Source: Adiantum capillus-veneris
Taxonomy: Eukaryota; Streptophyta; Polypodiopsida; Polypodiales; Pteridaceae
Reading direction: 5' to 3'
DNA: 64,000 nt
NCBI GenBank assembly: GCA_014529385.2
Contig: CM043942.1
Span: 109,011,141 to 109,075,140, forward strand
Shown: in pieces, positions 19,669-32,394 of the stretch
Layout of the letters: each line of letters opens with the position of its first letter
How positions within the stretch are numbered: position 1 is the first letter of the stretch
Made by a program: the position numbers and the translations under genes
Notes under the pieces: generated by a model
Told to the model about the DNA's origin: nothing
The model's input: the letters and a program-made list of their open reading frames with translations, nothing else
Databases searched by the model: none

Positions 19669-20801
19669 TGATACCATAGTGATTTTTTTGAAGATCCTTA
19701 TTTTATCTTTTAATATCTTCATTATGCTTCATTTTCATTAATCTTTGAGTTATCTTTTTTAGCATCCATAAGACTACATTAGAGGATATTCAAGATTATG
19801 TATTATGTGTAGAAATCACCAATTATATCACTACATTATTTGAAACTTGAAGGCTTTTTAAAGCCTTAGGCTTAAAAAATTGAACGTCCTTTTTCTACGG
19901 TATCGTGCTAGCGCTTGCTATCACCATGCTTATAAGCTCAATGAGCCTCTCACAATCGGCTATAAACAACCCTTGAAAGGCATTGCTCATGGCTATTGAA
20001 TTCTCCTACAACACATTGCACCTTCCCTTCATCAATTTTTGTATGCCCAATCAGGGCTACTAACGGTAGCCGTCACCCCTCTTCCGCCCGCCAAACTTGA
20101 GCCTCCTTTTAGGTGTGTGCTCTTGAGCCTCCCTTGAAGTGTGTGTACACACACACACACCCTCTCTCTTTAGTAGTGCTACACATGAGCATTCTCTCTC
20201 TTAGCTACGCTCTCTAGCAACCACTTTCAAAGTCTGCAATAGAGGGATTTCATAAGTATACATTTTCAATAAAAGGTTCCTTAAGGATTGTTCTCATAAA
20301 CATTCATATCATAGATGATACACATTCCATGATATTTATTAAATCCAATGATGGTACGAGTTAACCGTTTCAACTACTCATTCTAAGAGCAAAAGGTCAC
20401 AATATTGGCAACACCGTGCCAAAAAATTAAAGCCTCAATGAGCATCAATTTGGGAGAGAATGAAGCTATGGATAAGGAAAAGCGATAAGGGTTCTCCATC
20501 CAGCATTCCCTCGCATCCTAGACCTTGCATTGGAAATTGCATCAAGTCTAGGACCACTCCTGGCTCCAACATAGCATTGTATGACATTGGCATTGCAGAT
20601 TTAGATCAACGACTCTAGTGACAATGATTCTACTTTTTCACAAGCTTTGGAGATAGAGAAGGATCATTGCAACTTGGTTACCAATACAAAGCTCTAGATT
20701 GGGAGCCCCTTGATTTACTCAATTTTGTTATGCATTTCAATAATAATTTCAAGGATTTTCCCACGTGGTTTTTCTTTGACCTATAACTTTGCATATGGTT
20801 G

Positions 20802-20999
20802 GGTCTAAACATTGTCCATGCTCTTAAAGCATATGATAAGACTGTGAGTGCATCTTCTTTGAATATATGCATTAGTTAGCCTAAAGAGACCACTTTTTTG
20901 GGTCTAAACATTGTCCATGCTCTTAAAGCATATGATAAGACCGTGAGTGCATCTTCTTTGATTATATGCATCAGTTAGCCTAAAGAGACCACTTTTTTG
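20802..20999. repeat. 99-bp tandem duplication
   Basis: Copies 20802-20900 and 20901-20999 start GGTCTAAACATTGTCCATGC and differ at only a few bases. They lie inside the gene-less LTR element. Confidence 0.9.
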
Positions 21000-21255
21000 C
21001 TCTACCCTAAAGATTTTGTCTTTAAGGGGGATTGACTAGCCTCTGAGTCATCTAAAGAAGATACATGCTTCTAAGCCAAGGTGGCTTTTGTTCCATCTCT
21101 AAGCCAAGCATGTCTTATTTATCTATTGTTATGTTGGTGTATCATCACCTTTGAGCAAGATCAAAGTCCATGATGGCTTTCCTACCCTTTTGTTTGAATC
21201 CAAACTCTTTTTTTGAGCTTAGTGTCATCTCTTAGGTTAGCTCCACTTTTCAATT

Positions 21256-21266
21256 GAAGGGAGGAA
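21256..21266 (+). promoter_or_regulatory. Polypurine tract of the gene-less element
   Basis: GAAGGGAGGAA stands immediately before the LTR start TGTTAGG at 21267. Confidence 0.7.
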
Positions 21267-21428
21267 TGTTAGGCGTGGAAACCAGGAATCCTAGACTTGG
21301 CGTTATCTATAAGGCCAACATCCTATGATAGAGTCTTTGACGTTATCTTTGCACTGCACCTTGGCTATAAAGCCACCTCTTTTACATTCTCATTGTTCAA
21401 GTTCTAAAGTTGTGTTCCATCTTATTTT

Positions 21429-21504
<76 letters not shown>

Positions 21505-21512
21505 TCTTAACA
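21267..21512 (+). repeat. 3' LTR of the gene-less element
   Basis: Begins TGTTAGGCGTGGAAACC and ends ATTCTTAACA, giving the inverted termini TGTTA...TAACA. (CT)n fills 21431-21501, longer than in the 5' LTR. Confidence 0.75.
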
Positions 21513-22518
21513 TGAAGCGGACTTACATGAATTTTGCTATGGTGTTTCATCCACCTAATCCTCAACAGTCATCAAAGGGTTCTAAATTTCTCAATTGTAC
21601 CCCCCTCCCCCCCCAAAAAAAAAATCACATGTGTCATGGGTGGTTTGGTTAATGGTTGTTGCTAGAGGGACAATTGGCTTGTATCATGCCCATACTTACA
21701 ACACTTATGATGCCATACATCATTTCTTTTGATGATGGAAAAGAATTGGTGTGCATATTTTAGTGACAGTGTGTGGGATGTGTGTGTGGAGCTCTTAAAC
21801 TCTATTGTGGTAGTTTATTGTTGTGATCTCTGGGTGTGGGAAAGGAGTAAGGGTGACTATGAAAAAGTGTTTATGTGAGGGGTAGGGGTGTACCTATTAA
21901 AGTTTCTTACCATTCTAGTTGCCGTATAAAGAACTTTTTGAAAAGGGAGGCAATTGTTGACTAACAAATGACTTGTATGCATCTCCTAAGCAATTGCCTT
22001 GATCTCTTTCTCTGCATCATGTGTTATGGATATAACTTCATACAATGAGGTTGGATTTAGTGAGCTTAGCTTGGATTAAATATCGTTGGGAAAACAATCC
22101 TCATATTGCATTGAAGAGAGACTTGTGGAACTTAGTCAACCATGCGATGGAGCAATAGGTGTTCCCAAAAGTGGTTAGTGTAGTGAGAAATGTGATCTCC
22201 ATGAATCCATAAAAGGTATGCTCAAGAATGACAAGTGTTGAGGCTAAAATGTGGTGGCAAAGAGGAGTCTTTAACCCGTTGTTGAAAGATTTCCTAGGTT
22301 GTGGTAATTTATCACTTTCACAAAGGACACTTCACCAGAATGGAGCTTGACTAAAGAGGCAATTAGTAGCAAAGTTAGTTTTATCTCTTTGAGTGAATGG
22401 TTTTTTTTATAAAATAATCATCAACTTTTGTAAGCCATGACAATACTAGCTTTCAATCTTGCGATCAAAAAATTTTAAAAAGATGAACTATTTTTTACTT
22501 ATTTTGGCACGGGGATGG
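21513..22518. other. No recognisable gene
   Basis: Mixed sequence with short open frames only. A weak gag-like plus-strand stretch near 22060-22400 could not be assigned. Confidence 0.35.
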
Positions 22519-25456
22519 GAATGGAGGGAGCTTTGGACATTTCCAAATTTTTGATCAATCGAGCAATTTATAAAAAAACTCGCTTTGCTCCAAAATCAAT
22601 TTTTGGAGCGAGCTTTTTTTCTTAATCCCCCTCTCTCTCTCTCTCTCTCTCTCTCCTCCATCTCTCTCTCTCTATATATGTGTGTGTGTGTGTGTCTGTG
22701 TGTGTGTAGATACACACACACACACACATATTGTATCATAAGCTACCTATATAAACAATATAACAAATGAACATTACATGGTCAAAGACCAACAAACACC
22801 AGTAAAGTACAAGGGTCGTGTACAAATACCATTTGTTGTTTAAATAATATTGTACAACCAAATCTTAGTCAAAGAAGGTTATAGTGACCTGCCTTATGAC
22901 ACACATTGATTTCTTTGCATCAAACCATTTGAACAACAACAATCCAATTCAATATACATCAAGGAAGGTAGCCCTCACCTACACCCATAGCCACAAGAGA
23001 ACCATTTTTTAACACATGAATGTATGCAGGTGATGTTGGGCATCCCAATTGTTATCCATGTCACCCAAATGTAGTGAAAGACGATTTGAGTACTGTTATT
23101 ATATATATTTTAAACAAAGCCACCCATACATGTGACATGATGTAATCCAATCATTATATCATCACTACCTAAGTAAGTCAAAGCAAAAGGTAGTCATAAA
23201 ATAAACTTTTTAGCATATGAGTCCCCATCAGAACTTATTGGATTCAAGCTTTGGCCCCTAATACAAGTACTAATCCATATTAGCAACCATCTTGCAAAAC
23301 TCTTTTGAACCATCTGCACTTTACTTACGCAAGCAGTCCTATCTCCGCCCGACTAGTAGAGTACAAGTCAACAGTCAATCCTCTACGGTTAGCGAAGTAA
23401 AGACTTGAATAACTAGTATATGTAATCGGGTTTAAGGCCATGAGGAGTCACCTACATCCCACAATGGTCGATGCACATTTAAGAATAGTGAAGCTTCAGT
23501 CAGGACACAAGCTGAGCCAAGCAAAAAAATCCCATATTATACTCAGATTGGTACACTGATATTGAAACCCTCGTAGTCACCGTTTGTACCTATATAGCAT
23601 TAATTGAGCAGTTAAGCTCACACCACCTGTTATGGGTTAGTTCATGCAATCTCAAGAGAACATTAAAGTGCACACAAAGGTGAGTGTACCCTTCACTCGC
23701 AATCTCTTTAGATCCTTTGTGAGCATCGAAGCCTCAAAATTATGAGTCCCAATGGGCCAACAATCAGCCCTTAAACTGTTGGATAAACCTCTATATGTTG
23801 ATTCTCAAAGCCCAAAATCACCCTTTCTAGCATCTTTTCTACCAGCAGTAGGCTAGTTTTCATCCCAATCATAGCAAAAACACCTTAGTTATCAAAACCC
23901 TCAGCCTATAGACCGATATCTGTTTCAATTCATACCTTTCATACCTCTTGTGAACCAACTGCAATGTATTTCAAGTGAAAATCAGGATCAGATCATATTT
24001 TAGTAGACCTGCCAAATGCCAGGTGCCTATTTTTGCCAAAGACAAATCCCATACTTTAGACGTCATAAAGATTTACTCACCAATAGATATGTAAGTTTTA
24101 GCCTAGAAAAGACCAATTAGGCATCATCGTCGTGCTCATAGAGTAGATATATAGCCAGTACGAGCAGCAAATCATAATCCCATCAGCCCTCCTGGGCCGA
24201 CAGTCAGCCCCTAATCTATTCGGTAAGCCTCATTTTCTAGGAACTTAATGAAGCCCCAAAAAAACCAATTTTCATTATCCGTATAGAACTAGCAATATGC
24301 AACTATTCATTCCAGGTACTTCAATTATCAACCCTCATATACATGTTTAATCACCACACATGGTGTGTTTTTCACATTTATAAAACTGTTGAGAAGTCGT
24401 AGACACCTATTCTACCATATCCAGTTTGTCCTTGCCTTTTGCCATAGCTCCCACTCAGAGCCCACCAACACGCATATCACATACGCAGTTAACAAAACAA
24501 GAATACTCGGCTAAGTGAGTCTCTTCAAGAAGACTCACCTGTTTTACATTGATTTCAGTGGCCATCTATATTCGGCAATGTAATCTGCTGGTTGTGGACC
24601 CATCTCATCGCCAAATCCAATAACTTCCCCCATCTAGTTACGGCAGAAAATCCGGATCCGCCCTTCCCTCGAACGTATGAGCAATCATCCTTCCAAGGTT
24701 GGGATGCAATAACCCACTTTCTTGGTCACCTAACTCTCAGCAGACTACCTTCTATGTCGTCTTCAATGCATAGCATGGGCGTCACCATCTTTTCAAGCAT
24801 ATCATATTTTAGTACACTCGGTTGGCTTGTCCCAGTCCCATCCCGTTTTTTAACACACCTTGATGCGAACCCTAAAAATTATGCACATTATGGTTTGAAC
24901 ACTAGTAATATCCTCCCCTTTGTTTTCAACAACTAAGAGCATTTTAAGTTTGCCCTTATTTTCACAATTTTTTAAAAAAAATTTAACCCTGGGCATCGAT
25001 CTACCCCCCTTAAGTAGACTCCACATAAGTTTCACTCAAGTTTCAAATTCAGAGCCACCCGATATTAACGTCTTCACAAGTCAAAAATGACCAATGAAAC
25101 CAAAACATTACACTGCAGTGAATCTGATACAATGTCTAAGTACCCAAAAAACTTGATAAAGAAGTATCAAAAGAAGGTACTATAGGCAAGTCACTGGAAC
25201 TTTTTAGGAAAAGAGTGGGGTTTGGCAGTAGTTAATGAGTGCACGTACATCACAATGTGGGTGTTAATGTGGGGAGACATAGGGTAAGAGCTGATACACA
25301 AACTAGAGCGCTAGTATCTCACTTGTTGAAGGATCCTTTTTAAAGTCCATCATGGGCTGACATGGTGCTCAATGATATGTATGCATGCATGCATAGAAGT
25401 ATCATGAGATCAGCATCTGACATTGTGTGTGTGTGTGTGTAACACACACACATATT

Positions 25457-25517
<61 letters not shown>

Positions 25518-25596
25518 TCCTCTCGCCCCCCTTCTCTCTCTCTCTCTCATGTACAAGGGGGCGCTAGAGAGAGAGGGGGGAGAGAGAGAGATAGGG

Positions 25597-25670
<74 letters not shown>

Positions 25671-25800
25671 GAGTAAGAAAAAAACCTCACTCCGAAAAGC
25701 TGGCTCCAAAATATGATTTTGGAGCGAAGGAAGTTTTTTTTTTAATTGCTCAGTTGAGCAAAAATTTGGAAAAAGCTCCTTCAATGGCCTCTATTGAGAT
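22519..25800. mobile_element. Unit with long inverted ends, possible DNA or foldback element
   Basis: The left end 22519-22735 and the right end 25425-25800 are inverted copies. Each has GGAGCTTT, TTCCAAATTTTTG, GAGCAATT, a hairpin with 9-bp arms (GCTCCAAAA / TTTTGGAGC; 22587-22609 and 25703-25725), then CCCCCTCTCTCT and a TATATA/GTGTGT stretch. The 2.7 kb interior has no transposase frame I can recognise. It also holds a diverged pair containing GGGCCRACARTCAGCCCYTAA near 23755 and 24195. No target duplication was found. Confidence 0.5.
25425..25669. repeat. Compound (GT)n / (TA)n / (GA)n microsatellite
   Basis: GT runs at 25425-25441 and 25466-25505, TATATA, a CT run, then (GA)n at 25604-25669. 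Open frames in both strands across it are repeat artefacts. Confidence 0.9.
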
Positions 25801-27981
25801 TTGAGAGCGTCATTTTATGATCTTCATGATATGGTCATCTTCAATGTTATCGTCACAAACCCTCTTGTTGTCACGTTCATCAAAGCATCGTTGAGAGTCT
25901 TCCAATCTTTGTTGTAGCATAAAAGCCTACTTCTCCAATATTGGTCCGCACAAGGGAGAGTTGTTCTCTATTTTTTATCCAACAATATTGCCATTAGTAC
26001 CCATGGTGAGGTGGAAAATTGATGATGAGATTTACATGATGCACACAACGTTCTAGGGTAGAAAGCCTATGGAGAAAATTCGAGGCAATGACAATTACAT
26101 TGTCAAAACGAGTAGCAAAGGCGATATGTCCAGGTCCACTTGATGTGAGTTTCTTGGTTTTGAAGTGTGAAGGTGATGTTATTGGTGTATTTGCATGTAT
26201 GGTGGCGTGGTTGTCAAAGATGGAGTAACCATCAAATTGACAAGAGGTTGGTTGTGAATTTTGCACATGTGAGTTCTTGAAGGTGCGAGAATATGCAAAA
26301 GCGCATGCGATGTAGGCTTCTGGTTTCTAAAAGAACAAGAGATTGATGAGTGAGAGCAGTTGCACACGAATGCAAGAGAATAAGCAAGCAAGAAAGAGAA
26401 ATTTGCATATGTGTGTGAACGAACAAAAAGCAAGCAAGAGATAGACTTCACGAATGTCACTTGTGATGCTAGCCATGGGTGGTTATTTTGTTTGTATGGA
26501 CAAAGACCCAACATAGATGAGGACTGTACTTCTATGGTGGCACTTGGATTGCTTGTTGTACACATATATATATGCCATATATGTTCTACTATACTCTTAC
26601 TGGGAATGGTTTCTATGTGTAAATTTCATCAGAGAATGTAATATTTGCACAATTGGCTTTGTGTTGCGTCTTGTCTCTTTTAGACAATATATGTTCTATT
26701 GTGCTAACATTAAAAATAACTACACACACACACACATGTCACTTTCATTTGTGGCTTACTGTTCTGAGAATGGATACTTGCTAATATTTAACATTATACG
26801 GATGATATGTATAAGTTAAAAAGGTTCTAAGTAGGACATGGATAACTATTGATAGGCTCGTTGACACCTGTAATACATATTCAAGGCTAACGAATATGTT
26901 GTCTTGTTTATATGGATGGAGGTGACGACTCTATATTTACTTACGATCTTTTTGTCTTAGTTGTTGTCCACCACTATCGAACCTGGCCTCTTTCACTTCA
27001 GAATAAGTTGTTCTTGACTATCTTATTATTTACATACAAAACACTAGAATGATACCTCATTCTCACTATGATGTACAAAAATGAATCAAAGACAGAGTTG
27101 TTTTTGTGCTAATCATTGTCCTTTGTATAAAGCCAACTGCCTTTTGAACCGTTATGTTCTTTTGTGTATAAGTATAAGTTAAAAAAAAAACAACACACTT
27201 ATACTTAAATGCAATTCTCAAGTGTGGATGCCACACACATGCACTCAACGGTCCATTGTATCTATTCCCTCAATTTATGGAATTGTTGTTAAAACTCCTA
27301 TGCTCGAGATCCTATGGTTGGTAGGAGGTTAATAAATTCTTGTGTGGTGGTAGTTTAATGACCCAAATGGTTGATTGATCACACGTTAAGGGAAGTAGGT
27401 GAAGAAGATCACATTTATGGTATGAACATGCAGATACTATATACCTCACAACCCATACTCACCCAATGTGCTAAATCAAACATTCACATGCCTGGTGGTC
27501 TCCTTGTGATCGCCATCATGCATTAAGAGAGGAGATGTCTCTCTCCTTGCTCACACGATCGCGTGCTTGGACTGACTAATTCTCAATGTACCCACCACAA
27601 GTGATCCCTCTTGCGCAATGGGTCTATATTCTGAAAAAGATCATTGGACCTTGGCTCCTGGTAATATGGTTTGCTCAAGCACACACACATGCTGGTGTAA
27701 TAATACCCCATGTGGTCACATGAGCCTGCAAAGATAGTAGTTGGGATTACACCTAAAAAAAGTTTAATTTGAATGATTTTTTAATGAGTATCCATGCTGT
27801 GAGTTGGGTTGCCTTTTGGAATCATTTTTTGCCACCATCTTCGATACTTTTTCTCTCTACATTCTCTCAATTGTGGAGTTCTCAGCATAGGTGCCCCCTC
27901 ATGGTGCTGGCTCCACTCGTGTGCTAAGGTGATCTCCACCATAGCTTCTCATGAGACAGGTCGCCACACACATGCACGCGT

Positions 27982-28014
<33 letters not shown>

Positions 28015-28960
28015 AAAAAAGTTTGCATTGGCACCTTACACATAGCGTTTAACTTTGTATACTCTTGGACTCTAGAATTTGTTCGACCTACCACTAATGT
28101 ATGAGTCTTACTCTAAATCAACAAAATTTGCACTATCTACATATAGTTTTTTTGAAACCTATTCTATTTTCCCACCAAATGCTGTCCAATTTTTTGTAGA
28201 ATTTCTTGACTAATTCTTGAAAACAATGGCTTTTGGATCAAAAGCTATACACTCAGCTTTTACTTGGATTACTTGTATGATGATTGGTTCATTTTGCTTG
28301 AATGAAATTGAATAAGTTAAAGAATAATTCAGACTTCCTATGAGTACATGACTACTTAAAGTTTTCAATTTTGTATTAAAAGCCTTAATCCTCGTGTGAG
28401 GGTCTCTAAAGAGATGACAATTATTGCGGTTTTTTGACAATTTCTTCGAAATACAAACAAGATGCTATCCAATTTTTTGGAAAGAAAAAGGCTGCTACTT
28501 GGCTATGTTGATACATTAGACGTATGTTGACTTTGTTATATTGTTGAAAATAACTGTTGGGTAGGCTGTAAGCTAATTCTGCAGGCGTCACATGGATAAC
28601 AAATGGACCTAGTTTTGACACCTGTAATACGCACAAGCATAATCAGTTCTAACTGAATGCTTTTGCATGGATGCAGGTAACATCTGGATCCTTCTTCTTG
28701 TAGAAGTAGTGGAGGCTAATCCCAGAGGATGGACGTACATAGAAGATGCTTTTTTGTAATGGTCATTGATCAAAGTTTTGATTTACATGGCCCGATTGGC
28801 TAGTGGATGCAATATGTTGTATTTGACAAATGTGGGACAAAACTTAATATACTATAGTTTACACACTTGTATGGTGTGATGTTTTAAGGTATCGTTATTT
28901 AATATATTATTTAATGAAATTGTCTAAGTATGGTTCCAAATTGAAGATATTTTCATACAT

Positions 28961-28961
<1 letters not shown>

Positions 28962-29010
<49 letters not shown>
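28962..29010. repeat. (AC)n microsatellite
   Basis: About 24 AC dinucleotides in intergenic DNA. Confidence 0.95.
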
Positions 29011-29012
<2 letters not shown>

Positions 29013-29805
29013 TGTGCCATTATGTGCATGCTTGCAAAATAATATACAATACAAAAATAAAAATAAAAATGCATTAAACCCACAATAGATTTTTGTTCAA
29101 AATTGCATTTCTAAAGAACGTGAGTTGGAAATTGGAATAACAATCATTTTCTTACAGAGCTAGGCCATTATATCAGCAAAAATCAAATGGGTGGTTCAAG
29201 AAAAAAGATTTATCAGGTTATGAAACTCACAAATTACGGACGATGATAAATTTCGAGCGCTTCTACCTACATGGCAACAACCATTGCCATTAAAAAGTCC
29301 AAGATCATTGAAATCAAGGTCTTTCACTAGTGTCACGTAGGCACTAGCGCTAAAAATTTAATCGTAGGTACAAATTGCATGTTTGTCTCCACCTCTCGAG
29401 AGGTCTTTGAAAACATTGCTTATTGCATAATTGTACAGCTGAGTCTAACACTATTGTTGAAGCGCAAGAAGGGATGTAGTGCAAGTAAGTTAACAAATGA
29501 GTATCTACCCCATCACTAATACACAATAAGGTTGAATTGGGAATCACAATAAGGTTGAATTGGGATGCATAGATTGCACAATTGAGACATTACCAAGAAA
29601 ATATGCGTTCCTGAATCCTCATGACAAAAAGGGTTCCATTTAATAATCCACTTTGTAATGCTTAGTGTTGTCCCATCGGTAAATATAGTAATCAACCTTT
29701 TTAATTCCAAAAAAGAATAAGGAACATTAAAACATTAAAGATGGCATGGATTTAGCAAAAGGAACCAAATAAAATTCTCAATCATATATTTGTCTAAGGT
29801 GTATG

Positions 29806-29810
<5 letters not shown>

Positions 29811-29851
<41 letters not shown>

Positions 29852-29861
29852 GGGGGGGGGG
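29811..29861. repeat. (GA)n followed by poly-G
   Basis: 15 GA dinucleotides run into 21 G residues. Confidence 0.95.
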
Positions 29862-30265
29862 ATATAATCGATATATGTATATAGCTCATATTTTCATCTC
29901 TCTAATTGTATAGAAGTCTTTTTAATTGATGAAGCGGTCGTCCATTTTAAATTTTAATTGAGCTTGATAAAAACAGTAGACTACACTATGTGTACCTTTG
30001 TATCATCTTGGAGGGGATACAAGTAGTTGTGCCCCCCTTGCATGTGTGCATATCAAGGTTGATTAAGCTAGGCTCAAGTAACAACGACTGACATGCAAGT
30101 TGGGCCTTGAACCAATTGCGCCTCCCAATCGAGCCACGTGCATTGATCAACTCATCCATGCTTAGATTATTGTGAGTCATTAGGTCTCCCCAATCAAAAA
30201 ATAAATAAAAATTCTCTCAAAACATATTAAGTGCATATGTGAAGGTTGAGTTTAGGAATGGAAAA

Positions 30266-30340
30266 GACAGATGAAAGTGGAAAGTCAACAGATATATGAA
30301 GGTGGAAAGTCAAAAGACACATGAAGATAAAAAGTCAAAA
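30266..30340. repeat. Three 25-bp tandem repeats
   Basis: Units 30266-30290, 30291-30315 and 30316-30340 follow the pattern GAYANATGAAGRTGGAAAGT plus CAAAA. They end 15 bp before a TATA-like box. Confidence 0.85.
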
Positions 30341-30355
30341 GACCTTTTGTGTCCA

Positions 30356-30363
30356 TATAAATA
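30356..30363 (+). promoter_or_regulatory. TATA-like box
   Basis: TATAAATA, followed by a pyrimidine-rich stretch of about 60 bases and a (TC)n run. Together with the upstream direct repeats this looks like a promoter, perhaps that of an LTR. Only a 34-codon frame starts nearby (ATG at 30458). Confidence 0.4.
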
Positions 30364-30459
30364 GTTGTTTCTCTTCTCCTTTACTTTCCCTTTAGCGTTT
30401 TTTTCTCTTCAAAGTGTCCCCCCCCGCCTCTCTCTCTCTCTCTCTCTCTCTCTCGCAAT

Positions 30460-32394
30460 GTTGCATCCGTCTTTTATAGCTAACAATGTTGCAGATCTAC
30501 GTGCTTTGTCATTGCCCGTGGTTACGGGCTATAGACTAGCGCATCACTCTTGTTGTTGTTGAGGAAATCTTTGAATTAGGAATACCTTTTATTTTTTTTG
30601 AAGCCATTAGTAATACCTTTTAATTTTAATTAGATTGTGAGTCATTAAGGCTGTCTATGTGTCATTAAGCTTTATTTGTAGTAAACTTAAATTGCCCCCT
30701 TGTCTGAGTTTAGTTTTTGGCCTAATTAAGTCCCTCAAAGTATGTGACATCAGAGGGGCTACGAGATATCATGGGACAAACAATCGTACACCGTAGATCC
30801 CATTGTTGCCTCTAAATCTTACCAAGCAAACTAAGTCTCCCCTGAAGAACATCATCTAGGCACCTAAGACGGTAAACCCAGTATGTGCCTACGATTTGTT
30901 TTTATTCTCTCATATAGAAAAACTCATGAAGATCTGCTACGAAGAATTTGGGCATTGAGATGGGTTTGCGCAGTGAGAGCAGTTGATAGAAAAGGGCATT
31001 GCAGGGCAACATGCTACGCAAGGGGGAGAGCCGGGTGGTGGATGGGGGGGCATGTAGCGGGACAATGCAGAACATGAGCACGAGAGCAACAAAAGTGTCG
31101 CATGGAACTGTGGAAAAATACATCTTTTTAATGCTTGAAGTACTAGCTTCAATCACTAATTGCTCGGGTGCATATTGGCTAGAGAATACTTCGAAAGTCA
31201 TCTTGCACATACTGCACGAGTTCAAAACCTGCAATGGTAGGGATTTCTTCGTGTTTTATTGTAGCAAGGCAAGGAATGAAGATAAGGACTCTATGGAGAT
31301 TTCGGACAATAAAAGCTGTAAGCCGCAAGAGTGGGTCACAATGTTTTGTTAGCAGGTATCTCAGAAGATACCACTTTGTGATGAATGGAAAATGGTTGGA
31401 GTGAGAAGGGAAGGGAAAGCTTTTGAGTAGAACAGGGAGAGAGAGAGAGAGAGAGATTCTTTTGGCACTAGGTTAGAGACAGAGAGAGTATTTTTTCTGC
31501 TACGTCGACTGAGACGTAGATAGCGACAACTGGCTCTTTTTGTGAGACAAAAAATAATTTGCTTGCTCTTCCAACTTCCCTCCTCCCGAGTGAGGAGAGT
31601 TAGTGTTGCAGGAGCGTGTGCACTGGTGTGTGTGCGCGCCTATGATTTTGGATTCGTCGACTCAGGTCATGGAGGAGATATGCAAGCAAGGAGTGCAACT
31701 TGCTTTTTTTTAACGTTGTGTGTCACGAGCAGTGTGCGGAGAGAGGAATAATAGCAACTAGCACATTAGGACCAGCCGATAGAAAGAGAGATGGGATGCT
31801 ATGCATCACGAGCAGTGCAAAGAGAGGGGGACATTTCAATGGAAAGCAGTACAGCCCGTTGGAGATGAGCTGCGATGAGCAATGGTTTTCGACGTGCTCA
31901 TAAGAGGGAGACAGGGAGAGAGGAACAGGGATCGGAGGCGCACGTGAAGACAGAGGGACCGTCTTGCTGTGTGTGTGTGTGTGTGTATACTTTGGCATGC
32001 CACTAGCTTGGTCAGGATTCTGCAAGGCCGTGAGAGGAAGATGAAGATCTCTTGTGTGATGCTCTAGGTGGAGAAGCAAGGTGAAATTGAGCCGCAAACC
32101 CCAACTGTGTTCCGATCCAGTATGTGCTGATGAGGTGAGAGAGAGCAAGATCAAAGCTGATGATGTAGGTTGTTGCAGGTCAAGCAAGACGCGATGGTCT
32201 TCTTTTGCTTTGGAATTTTGATCTCAACAAGAAATTAATTGAGTGTTCAATTCATGGTGAATGACTCCAAGCTTTTGGAGTTTTCCTAGTTGGAATTCGG
32301 AGAAGATTCCATCTAATAATAATAAAGTTGCTATATGCCACAATTACACTAAAACTTGTTAAATTTTGCCAGTGAGTAACCTTGAATGAAAGTG
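30460..32394. other. No recognisable gene
   Basis: Short open frames on both strands without known motifs. Two similar stretches with CACGAGCAGTG lie near 31725 and 31808. (GA)n is at 31437-31456 and (GT)n at 31971-31987. Confidence 0.4.

Larger units (their letters stand above)
19472..21512 (+). mobile_element. Gene-less LTR element (LARD/TRIM-like) with target duplication
   Basis: 5' LTR 19472-19668 and 3' LTR 21267-21512 share ATCCTA, GT(T/C)ATCTTTGCA and ATAAAGCCACCTCTT, and both carry a long (CT)n near the end before a TAACA terminus. The 3' LTR runs from TGTTAGGCG to TTCTTAACA. A polypurine tract (GAAGGGAGGAA) precedes it. The flanks are TGAAA (19467-19471) and TGAAG (21513-21517), a 4-of-5 target duplication. 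The 1.6 kb inside has no recognisable gag or pol. Confidence 0.75.
25801..30265. other. Intergenic, no recognisable gene
   Basis: No domain or LTR pair seen in six frames. Simple repeats: AC at 26723-26737 and 27985-28012, a long (AC)n at 28962-29010, (GA)n 29811-29840 followed by 21 G (29841-29861), and a 23-bp tandem duplication starting at 29522. Confidence 0.5.

Noticed and set aside
19660-19690. ATGATACCATAGTG after the 5' LTR as a primer binding site
   Set aside because: Only a weak likeness to the initiator Met-tRNA site; not strong enough to call.
25410-25784. Open frames of 97-124 codons over GT/GA repeats
   Set aside because: Composed of Cys-Val, Arg-Glu or Ser-Leu dipeptides from microsatellites.
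26179-26565. 128-codon minus-strand frame
   Set aside because: No domain, no codon pattern and no neighbours to support a gene.
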